This document shows positions 25,298 to 30,457 of a stretch of 64,000 nucleotides of DNA, one piece after another. The position numbers were made by a program, and so were the translations under genes. The first letter of the stretch is position 1; each line of letters begins with the position of its first letter. The notes beneath the pieces are model-generated. The model worked only from the letters and a program-made list of their open reading frames with translations, was not told where the DNA came from and ran no database searches. The DNA comes from Streptococcus pseudopneumoniae (GTDB taxonomy: Bacteria; Bacillota; Bacilli; Lactobacillales; Streptococcaceae): assembly GCF_001073085.1 (NCBI RefSeq), contig NZ_JVFV01000013.1, positions 1 to 64,000 of the forward strand, in the 5' to 3' direction.

Positions 25298-25316
25298 TCA
25301 ACTATGCGGGCAAGCA
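25298..25316. repeat. 19-bp direct repeat, copy 1
   Basis: TCAACTATGCGGGCAAGCA occurs here and, identically, at 30418-30436, 22 bp before the integrase start. GC content is high for its surroundings. Here it sits between the DUF771 start and an extended -10 element on the plus strand. A shared regulator (for example an Xis-like or Cro-like protein) is a possible reader; inference only. Confidence 0.7.
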
Positions 25317-25322
25317 TTTTTG

Positions 25323-25378
25323 TGATATAATGGTTTAAATTATTTAAGTATGCGCCTGATTACCGTCAGGTGCTTTTT
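25323..25378 (+). ncRNA. Candidate very short transcript: extended -10 promoter followed by intrinsic terminator
   Basis: TGA-TATAAT (25323-25331) is followed within 25 nt by GCGCCTGA-TTACCG-TCAGGTGC and TTTTTT (25351-25378). That would give a plus-strand RNA of only about 40 nt, antisense to the leader between two minus-strand early genes, similar in layout to lambda oop. It could instead be a stand-alone terminator with a chance -10. Confidence 0.45.
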
Positions 25379-25380
25379 TG

Positions 25381-25566
25381 TTATCTAAATTCATCCAAGC
25401 TGACTTCCAGTGCGTCAGCAATTTTGCACATATTCGTCCACGACATTTCTTTTAATCTCCCAGCCTTTAGGTTTGAAAAATTAGATGGATGGACATTTGA
25501 TTCTTTGGCTAATCTGTACATTGACCAACCTTTTGACTTTAATTGTTGCTCAATCTTACTCCACAT
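25381..25566 (-). CDS. Small Cro/C1-type HTH protein
   Basis: 61 aa: MWSKIEQQLKSKGWSMYRLAKESNVHPSNFSNLKAGRLKEMSWTNMCKIADALEVSLDEFR, which is just a helix-turn-helix domain. Its start is divergent from the plus-strand membrane-protein gene at 25714, 147 bp apart; the space contains a consensus promoter on the plus strand and an inverted repeat. It may control that divergent cargo gene or the early operon. Confidence 0.82.
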   Translation of the reverse strand: MWSKIEQQLKSKGWSMYRLAKESNVHPSNFSNLKAGRLKEMSWTNMCKIADALEVSLDEFR

Positions 25567-25623
25567 TCAAACTACCATATGTTGTGTTTCTCGAACACAT
25601 AACATCCTTTCTTACACTATATA

Positions 25624-25690
25624 TTGACAAATAAAAATATTTGAATTATAATATATTTTGACTGAGACCTCTCACCGTTTTAGTCAAAAT
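25624..25690 (+). promoter_or_regulatory. Consensus promoter and 9-bp inverted repeat before the 47-aa membrane gene
   Basis: TTGACA (25624-25629), 17-bp spacer, TATAAT (25647-25652): a perfect sigma-A promoter. Around the start site, ATTTTGACT (25655-25663) and AGTCAAAAT (25682-25690) form a perfect inverted repeat that may be an operator or a leader hairpin. AGGAGG follows at 25701. Confidence 0.85.
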
Positions 25691-25713
25691 TTCAATAGAA
25701 AGGAGGAGAATCT

Positions 25714-25857
25714 ATGGACACTAATCAAATTTTGATAACTTTTTTAACTTCATGCGTCCCTGCGTTTCTTGTTTATCTCGCAAATAAACATCAAACTGAT
25801 TCCAAAATAAAAGAATTAAAGGCACAATCTGAAAGTGAATTGCAGAGGCTTGAATAG
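25714..25857 (+). CDS. 47-aa membrane-anchored coiled-coil protein (candidate lysogenic cargo)
   Basis: The protein reads MDTNQILITFLTSCVPAFLV, then YLANKHQTDSKIKELKAQSE and SELQRLE. A single membrane span (residues 6-22) is followed by a charged helix. It has a consensus promoter and AGGAGG site, and it runs opposite to all surrounding early genes. Its 3' end abuts the exact point where an antirepressor gene on the other strand loses similarity, suggesting insertion. Expression from such a promoter should occur in the lysogen; a role in superinfection exclusion is only a hypothesis. Confidence 0.75.
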   Translation: MDTNQILITFLTSCVPAFLVYLANKHQTDSKIKELKAQSESELQRLE

Positions 25858-26023
25858 GGATGCCCTGTTTTAGGGCGTCCTCTTCATCAACGTGAAGAGC
25901 AATCGCATTCCTAGCCTTACTATATCCTAGGATGTCTGCAACATCTTTCCCGACGAACCACGGCTCGTCATCAATTGTCAAAGTACGGACTTCCTGTCCG
26001 TGAAAATTAAAAATTTCGTTCAT
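25858..26023 (-). pseudogene. Truncated Bro-N antirepressor
   Basis: From ATG at 26023 (AAAGGAATACT upstream): MNEIFNFHGQEVRTLTIDDE followed by PWFVGKDVADILGYSKARNA and HVDEEDALKQGIP. This is the N-terminal half of a Bro-N/Ant antirepressor. Similarity stops near 25858, after about 55 residues. The frame continues to 25721, but only as the antisense of the membrane-protein gene (chimeric 100 aa). The DNA-binding N-domain remains, the C-terminal domain is gone. A second, complete antirepressor lies at 27178-27888. Confidence 0.75.
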
Positions 26024-26041
26024 AGTATTCCTTTCTAAATT

Positions 26042-26050
26042 TGGTATAAT
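26042..26050 (+). promoter_or_regulatory. Extended -10 promoter for the DUF4145 gene
   Basis: TGG-TATAAT (26042-26050) lies 26 bp before the ATG at 26076, with GGAGAG as ribosome site. No good -35 is visible, as is normal for extended -10 promoters. The gene can therefore be expressed independently of the lytic early promoters. Confidence 0.6.
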
Positions 26051-26075
26051 AAAATAAAAACGATTGGAGAGTTTT

Positions 26076-26759
26076 ATGAAAATAGATGTGCCTATTGAAT
26101 ATAGAGATTGTCGAAGAACTACCACAATTAATACTCCTTCGAAATGCCCTCACTGCGGTAGAACCATGTCTCCTCTACACGTTGGACAAAGTACAAGCTC
26201 TGAAACAACCAGTATTTCAGAAGAAGGGAGATTTTCCGTTATTTTTCGATGTTCCTTTGAAGATTGTTTAAAATATTTTGTGATAGAATATATCAATGAT
26301 AATTATGAAAATGCATCAACGGTAAATTATACCTACCGCCCTCCAATCAAGGTTAAACTCCCTGAAAACATAGAAAAAGTTTCTCCTGTTTTTGTCGAAA
26401 TCTATTCTCAAGCAACCGTTGCCGAATCTGAGGCATTAAATCAAATTGCAGGCGTCGGCTATCGTAAAGCGGCAGAATTTCTCATAAAAGATTACGCAAT
26501 ATCTAAAAATAAAGACGACGAAGGAAAAATCAAATCAATTATGCTTGGTCAAGTAATCGCTGACTACTTAAATGATTTTCCCAAAATTCAAGCTTTAGCA
26601 AAATCTGTTGCTTGGATTGGCAATGATGAAACTCATTATGTTCGCAAGCATGACGACAAAGATATCCAAGATTTGAAGAAATTCATTCTCTCAACAGCTC
26701 AATTTATCGCAGCAGATTATGACGCTGATGAAGCATTGTCTTTCACTTCTTCCAATTGA
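26076..26759 (+). CDS. Zinc-ribbon + DUF4145 protein (candidate lysogenic cargo/defence gene)
   Basis: 227 aa from the ATG at 26076 (GGAGAG, 4-base spacer); an upstream TTG is less likely. N-terminus: CPHCGRTMSP, half of a zinc ribbon, with a second Cys pair less clear (FRCSFEDC). Residues about 110-215 match DUF4145: AVGYRK-like helix (VGYRKAAEFLIKDYAI) and the hallmark WIGNDETHYVRKHDD. DUF4145 domains often occur beside or fused to restriction and defence proteins. It runs opposite to the early operon with its own promoter, typical of lysogenic cargo. The function in this phage is not established. Confidence 0.8.
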   Translation: MKIDVPIEYRDCRRTTTINTPSKCPHCGRTMSPLHVGQSTSSETTSISEEGRFSVIFRCSFEDCLKYFVIEYINDNYENASTVNYTYRPPIKVKLPENIEKVSPVFVEIYSQATVAESEALNQIAGVGYRKAAEFLIKDYAISKNKDDEGKIKSIMLGQVIADYLNDFPKIQALAKSVAWIGNDETHYVRKHDDKDIQDLKKFILSTAQFIAADYDADEALSFTSSN

Positions 26760-26851
26760 GAAACCTTAATATCCAACTCATCCAACTTCTCAGCAATATA
26801 TGTCACGGTCCTCAATACTTCATTGAGGGCTGTTCTTTCTAGTTCGTTCAT
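26717..26851 (-). CDS. 44-aa coiled-coil phage protein
   Basis: The ORF starts MNELERTALNEVLRTVTYIA, continues EKLDELDIKVSQLEEVKD and ends NASSAS; ATG at 26851 has GAGGAG ten bases upstream. It is an acidic, heptad-like helix. The last 43 nt overlap tail-to-tail with the DUF4145 gene. Small proteins starting MNELER are common in streptococcal phage early regions (from memory). Function unknown. Confidence 0.6.
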   Translation of the reverse strand: MNELERTALNEVLRTVTYIAEKLDELDIKVSQLEEVKDNASSAS

Positions 26852-26858
26852 ATTTTTT

Positions 26859-27041
26859 CTACTCCTCTAGGGAAGAATTTTTTGGAAGTCTGCTTATGAT
26901 ATCTTCGGCAAATTTCTTAACACTTGATGTTTCGAAATCAATATATTTTTTGTACAGTTCATTTACTTTATAAATGTGGTAATGCATCATAGTATATGTC
27001 ACAATTAAAGATGTCAGAACTGATATAATGAATGTTTCCAT
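26859..27041 (-). CDS. Small single-span membrane phage protein
   Basis: 60 aa from the ATG at 27041 (METFIISVLTSLIVTYTMMH; AAGGAG five bases upstream). A membrane segment spans residues 3-20, followed by a charged helix (YKVNELYKKYIDFETSSVKKFAEDIISRL). It is in the early operon between the antirepressor and the 44-aa gene. Not recognised as a known family. Confidence 0.6.
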   Translation of the reverse strand: METFIISVLTSLIVTYTMMHYHIYKVNELYKKYIDFETSSVKKFAEDIISRLPKNSSLEE

Positions 27042-27050
27042 TTCCACTCC

Positions 27051-27181
27051 TTACAATTTGGTTGCTAGTAAACTCTCAAGATAACTAGTTTTTCTTAAAA
27101 TTTTTTCAACTAACTCATTGTCTGCCTTTACAAAGGTAGACTTTTTTTCCCACTATACGGATACCGTTTTGGTCTCATCAT
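27051..27181 (-). pseudogene. Small early phage gene with one-base frameshift in an A-run
   Basis: The ATG at 27181 overlaps the antirepressor stop and follows AGGAGG. It gives MMRPKRYPYSGKKSLPL* because the run at 27142-27148 has seven A (minus strand). With one more A, translation continues KSTFVKADNELVEKILRKT SYLESLLATKL and stops at 27051, right at the next ribosome site. Either a one-base deletion inactivated the gene, or slippage on the A-run restores it at low level. Confidence 0.65.
27120..27148 (+). terminator. Intrinsic terminator, plus strand
   Basis: GTCTGCCTTT-AC-AAAGGTAGAC followed by T7: a 10-bp stem with one G-U. It would stop plus-strand transcripts coming from the DUF4145 gene, although it lies inside the frameshifted small gene on the other strand. 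Confidence 0.6.
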
Positions 27182-27888
27182 CCTGCCTCCTCATTCAAAA
27201 ACTTATTGATAAAATACTGCTGCCCCTTGCCAGTGACCTTGACGGTCTTGCTGACAGAGATATGACCGTCAGGATGTGTGATGGTTGACTCCTTGATTTC
27301 AAAGAGTTTCATTTCCATGCTTCGTTGTGTTGGCATGTTCCAGTCAGAGCCTTTTCGCTTGATCAAGTAGCCATTTTCACGCAACCAGACAAAAAGACGA
27401 TTGCCTCCGATTTTGTAGCCGTTTTGACTGATGAGCTTAGCAAGGTCTCCGACCAAGATAGACGTGTGACTTGCGCTGACTGCGTCCGCAAAGAGTACCT
27501 TCGGTTTGTCCGCCTCTATCTGAGCTTCCAGCTTGTTGACTTTCTGATCAGCCATGAGCAAGGCTCTTGCCATAATCTTCTCAGGGCTGTTAAAGTCCTT
27601 TTCTACCTGAATAAAGTACTGTCGGACTTGCTTACCTCTCTCTGTCCGCTGGATCATGGCAATTTCTTTGGCCATGTCTAACTTGATGATGTGGTCAGTC
27701 GCTCTGCGTCCTCCTGTACTTTCCGACAAAAATGTCGAAAAGTCTTCGTTTTCTGTAAATCCATATTCAGTCATGCGTGGGAACCATTTATCATATGGTG
27801 TTTTAACTCCCAATGCCTCATGCAACTGACGACCAGATACAATCGGCTCGTGATTATCATTCACAGTCACTTTAATAACTTCGTTCAT
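27178..27888 (-). CDS. Phage antirepressor (AntA/AntB N-domain, KilAC C-domain)
   Basis: 236 aa from the ATG at 27888 (MNEVIKVTVNDNHEPIVSGRQ; GGAGG six bases upstream). Residues 15-85 are an AntA/AntB-type domain (SGRQLHEALGVKTPYDKWFPRMTEYGFTENEDF). The C-terminal 110 residues are a KilAC DNA-binding domain (VGDLAKLISQNGYKIGGNRLFVWLRENGYLIKRKGSDWNMPTQRSMEMKLFEIKE). Such proteins bind the phage repressor or its operator and promote the lytic cycle. It is the second gene after the Cro-like gene. Confidence 0.88.
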   Translation of the reverse strand: MNEVIKVTVNDNHEPIVSGRQLHEALGVKTPYDKWFPRMTEYGFTENEDFSTFLSESTGGRRATDHIIKLDMAKEIAMIQRTERGKQVRQYFIQVEKDFNSPEKIMARALLMADQKVNKLEAQIEADKPKVLFADAVSASHTSILVGDLAKLISQNGYKIGGNRLFVWLRENGYLIKRKGSDWNMPTQRSMEMKLFEIKESTITHPDGHISVSKTVKVTGKGQQYFINKFLNEEAG

Positions 27889-27916
27889 GTTTTCCCTCCA
27901 ACTCCTCAAATCTTTC

Positions 27917-28108
27917 CTACTCAATCCCATAATCTTCAATCACTTGGAGAATGAAGCTGTTCGCTCGTGGTCCTTTAGTCGTACCACTTAGAATGTTTGT
28001 TACTTCTTGTCGTTTAAAGCCATAAGCAACCGCTAGAGTTGCTTTTTTAATGCCTTTCTCCTTTAAGAAAGCATTAACTCTTTCGCGACCGTTTGCGATA
28101 TCTGGCAT
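27917..28108 (-). CDS. Cro-like regulator of the genetic switch
   Basis: 63 aa: MPDIANGRERVNAFLKEKGIKKATLAVAYGFKRQEVTNILSGTTKGPRANSFILQVIEDYGIE. A helix-turn-helix is visible in residues 20-45. It is the first gene of the leftward early operon and is divergent from the repressor gene at 28405; the 296-bp gap holds operators. The strong site GAGGAGG lies before the ATG. Its role as Cro analogue follows from position. Confidence 0.8.
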   Translation of the reverse strand: MPDIANGRERVNAFLKEKGIKKATLAVAYGFKRQEVTNILSGTTKGPRANSFILQVIEDYGIE

Positions 28109-28144
28109 ATATACCCCTCCTCTTTACTAATTTGTAAATAAGAA

Positions 28145-28297
28145 ACAACTAAAATTTTAACTATTTTTCTGCATTACGCTTGACAACTAACACCAAATCG
28201 GCTAAAATGAAAGCATAATAAAAACACTAATAAATCTATAAATACCGTTCGCCAAAACATTTTTTATAATTTATTTCTTAGTTGTTTTTTTAGTTGT
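28145..28297. promoter_or_regulatory. Divergent switch region: repeated ACAACTAA operators and a sigma-A promoter
   Basis: The 296-bp gap 28109-28404 has no gene. ACAACTAA occurs at 28145 and 28183 on the plus strand and, inverted (TTAGTTGT), at 28278 and 28290. A promoter for the repressor operon is TTGACA (28180-28185), 17 bp, TAAAAT (28203-28208); the second copy overlaps its -35. These are the expected sites for the repressor and Cro. The promoter for the leftward operon was not resolved. Confidence 0.6.
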
Positions 28298-28404
28298 AAC
28301 TTACTTACAAAAAATATTTTACACCTTTTAGGATAATTAGTCAACCTTTTTACACCAAATTTGTTAAATATTTTTTGTGATGTCTTAGAAAGGTTTATTT
28401 AACA

Positions 28405-28755
28405 ATGTTTGAGACATTTGAAAAAATAAAAGAATTGGCAAAAAAGCGTGGAAAATCTCTTGGACAAGTCGAAGAAGACTTAGGTTATGGCAGAAATACA
28501 CTGTATAAGATAAAAAACTCTACTCCAAATGCTGAACGTATAGCAGAAATTGCTAACTACTTCAACGTGTCCACCGACTACCTGCTTGGTCGTACAGATA
28601 ACCCTGCTATTGCTGGAGTAAAAACTACAAAAACAGAAATAGATCTCAAAAAAGACGCAGTAGAAAGCTTCTTTTACGATGGACACGAACTAAACAACGA
28701 GGATTTAGACCTCATCTCCTCGCTACTAGAAGCTCGTATGAGAAATAGAAAGTAA
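28405..28755 (+). CDS. Phage repressor (CI-like, XRE family)
   Basis: 116 aa. The N-terminal HTH is LGQVEEDLGYGRNTLYKIKNSTPNAERIAEIANYFNVSTDYLLGRTDNP; the C-terminal 50 residues form a small domain ending in LDLISSLLEARMRNRK, the short tail seen in repressors paired with ImmA-type proteases (as ICEBs1 ImmR). It lacks the LexA-like peptidase domain. It is the first gene of the rightward lysogeny operon, 9 bp before the protease gene, and is expected to bind the ACAACTAA sites. Confidence 0.87.
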   Translation: MFETFEKIKELAKKRGKSLGQVEEDLGYGRNTLYKIKNSTPNAERIAEIANYFNVSTDYLLGRTDNPAIAGVKTTKTEIDLKKDAVESFFYDGHELNNEDLDLISSLLEARMRNRK

Positions 28756-28764
28756 TACTTGCCT

Positions 28765-29148
28765 ATGACAACACCCGAACAAGTCTGTTCTGAACAAGGT
28801 ATTGATCTAGTTTATTTTGACGGAAGAGGTTCCCACAATAAAGGACTTTACAACCAACCCCACAATCTCATAGCGGTAGACACTTACCTAAATGATATAG
28901 AGAAAAAGAAAGTCATCTATCACGAGATAGGGCACAAAGACCACAACCCGGAGCAGTATAAACGAAGACGAGAAGAATACGAACTCCAAGCAGATAGAAA
29001 CATGATCCACTACCTGCTAAAAGAAGAACTAGAAACGATGGATGACATCACTAATTTCAACTACCTCCACTTCATGGATAAATACAACCTCAAAACCATG
29101 ACAAATGAAATCATGGTAAAAGAGGAATATTTAGCATTGGTCGAATGA
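28765..29148 (+). CDS. ImmA/IrrE-family metallopeptidase
   Basis: 128 aa from the ATG at 28765 (MTTPEQVCSEQGIDLVYFDG); a TTG two codons earlier is possible. The zinc motif HEIGH is at VIYHEIGHKDHNPEQ, with the distant ligand in ELQADRNMIHYL. By analogy with ImmA of ICEBs1, it cleaves the repressor encoded just upstream after DNA damage and so induces the prophage. Neighbouring order repressor-protease is the classical pair. Confidence 0.9.
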   Translation: MTTPEQVCSEQGIDLVYFDGRGSHNKGLYNQPHNLIAVDTYLNDIEKKKVIYHEIGHKDHNPEQYKRRREEYELQADRNMIHYLLKEELETMDDITNFNYLHFMDKYNLKTMTNEIMVKEEYLALVE

Positions 29149-29160
29149 AAGGAGACTCAC

Positions 29161-30084
29161 ATGTCTTACTCGTATGTTGCTTTAGATATTGAAACTGCGA
29201 ATGACTTTCGCGGTAGCATTTGTTCTATCGGATTAGTAAAATTTAAAGATGGAAATATTGTTGATGCTTTTTACACTTTAATCAATCCAGAAGAAGAGTT
29301 TGATGATTTCAATATTTTCATCCATGGCATTACACCTGAAGATGTTCTTGATTCACCTACATTCCCAGAGGTGAGAAAGACGATTGTTGATTTTATTGGT
29401 TCTGATATAGTTGTAGCCCACTTTGCACAGTTTGATATGGGTGCTCTTAAAGATGTATACCAAAAATACGAGCTGGATTTTGATAATATAGAATATATTT
29501 GTTCGTATCGATTAGCCAAAGTCGCTCTCCCTGGACAATTGAATTACAAACTAAAAAGACTAGCTAAAAATTTGAATATTGAGCTAGACCACCACAACGC
29601 TTTATCAGATGCACGAGCAAGCGGATTGATTTTAGAATACTTACTATCTACAAATTCATTTTCCGACCTCAACGCTTTTTTAAAAGAATATAGATACAAT
29701 AAAACCGGCTTACTTGGTCAGTATGGATTTAAAAGAAAAAAAGGTTATCAATACAAGGAAAACCTTATCTATCAGCCAACAGAAGAAGAAAAAGCAGCAA
29801 TGAACCCAGACCATTATTTTTACGGTTTATACTTTTGCTTTACTGGAAAACTCGAGCGAATGACTAGAAAAGAAGCTAACAAAGCTGCTGCGTTAGTTGG
29901 TGGTATTCCTGAAAAAGGAGTGACCAAACACACTAATATCTTAGTTGTAGGGGAGCAAGATTGGAGAGTTGTCGGCACAGATGGGTTAAGTAGTAAAATG
30001 AAAAAAGCACAAACCTTGTTAGAAAAAGGTCAAGATATTGAAATCATGACAGAAAATGATTTTATAAGATTGCTTGAGGAATAG
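29161..30084 (+). CDS. DnaQ-like 3'-5' exonuclease with C-terminal BRCT domain
   Basis: 307 aa. Residues 1-165 are a DEDDh exonuclease: YVALDIETAND (motif I), VVAHFAQFDMGAL (motif II), and HHNALSDARASGLI (motif III, catalytic His and Asp). Residues about 225-307 are a BRCT domain (YFYGLYFCFTGKLERMTRKEANKAAALVGGIPEKGVTKHTNILVVG ... TENDFIRLLEE). This architecture resembles host Pol III epsilon-like/BRCT proteins. It is in the lysogeny operon after the protease, where accessory cargo is common. Role unknown: DNA repair or defence against other phages are possibilities. Confidence 0.88.
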   Translation: MSYSYVALDIETANDFRGSICSIGLVKFKDGNIVDAFYTLINPEEEFDDFNIFIHGITPEDVLDSPTFPEVRKTIVDFIGSDIVVAHFAQFDMGALKDVYQKYELDFDNIEYICSYRLAKVALPGQLNYKLKRLAKNLNIELDHHNALSDARASGLILEYLLSTNSFSDLNAFLKEYRYNKTGLLGQYGFKRKKGYQYKENLIYQPTEEEKAAMNPDHYFYGLYFCFTGKLERMTRKEANKAAALVGGIPEKGVTKHTNILVVGEQDWRVVGTDGLSSKMKKAQTLLEKGQDIEIMTENDFIRLLEE

Positions 30085-30096
30085 TAAACAAGAAAT

Positions 30097-30153
30097 AAAA
30101 AAGCCCCACACTCTCCAACAGCAATCTTTGAATATAAGGATTCAACTTTCCAT
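30097..30153 (-). repeat. 57-bp direct repeat copy 1, terminator-like on minus strand
   Basis: This copy and that at 30296-30352 both read AAAAAAGCCCCAC...GGATTCAAC...TTCCAT. On the minus strand GAATATAAGG's complement and CCCCACACTC's complement form a 10-bp stem with several G-U pairs, followed by CUUUUUUA. The two copies flank a small RNA gene in an otherwise geneless gap (30085-30457). Confidence 0.65.
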
Positions 30154-30155
30154 TT

Positions 30156-30280
30156 TTGACAAAATGAAATATATTTGATAATATATAGTTACCAACCTAG
30201 GAGAAATCCTAGTGCAAATAATCTGGTTGGCACAAGCTGCCACGCAGAAACGGTAACTATAAATTTAGTTACCGTTTTTT
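30156..30280 (+). ncRNA. Stand-alone structured small RNA of about 90 nt
   Basis: Promoter TTGACA (30156-30161), 17 bp, TAATAT (30179-30184). The RNA should start near 30191. It can fold a CTAGGA-GAAA-TCCTAG hairpin (30197-30212) nested in CCAAC/GTTGG (30192-30196 with 30226-30230), a one-sided loop, a second GGCA/TGCC stem, and a 12-bp perfect terminator stem (30248-30259 with 30266-30277) ending in a U-run. No ORF is visible. TATAGTTACC (30184-30193) is fully complementary to GGTAACTATA (30252-30261), the terminator arm, so longer read-through RNA could form an alternative antiterminator. The target is unknown. Confidence 0.65.
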
Positions 30281-30295
30281 GTTGAATTAAAAAAC

Positions 30296-30352
30296 AAAAA
30301 AGCCCCACGCTCTCCGACGGCCATCTTTGAGTGTGAGGATTCAACCTTCCAT
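30296..30352 (-). repeat. 57-bp direct repeat copy 2, terminator-like on minus strand
   Basis: Diverged second copy of 30097-30153 (same length). The minus-strand stem (30303-30312 with 30329-30338) is retained by changes that turn G-U into G-C pairs, with one mismatch. The U-run is CUUUUUUG. It may protect the small RNA and lysogeny operon from leftward transcription. Confidence 0.65.
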
Positions 30353-30417
30353 CTAGCAAGCAATGGAAAAGATGATAAAAAAATACAGTTATAGTTTATC
30401 ATAAATTCTACACCTTT

Positions 30418-30436
30418 TCAACTATGCGGGCAAGCA
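30418..30436. repeat. 19-bp direct repeat, copy 2, upstream of integrase
   Basis: TCAACTATGCGGGCAAGCA, identical to 25298-25316. It ends 21 bp before the integrase ATG, ahead of its ribosome site (GAAAGGA). The location suggests control of integrase expression or part of a recombination-directionality site; inference. Confidence 0.7.
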
Positions 30437-30457
30437 ATCGAAAAGAAAGGACATTTT

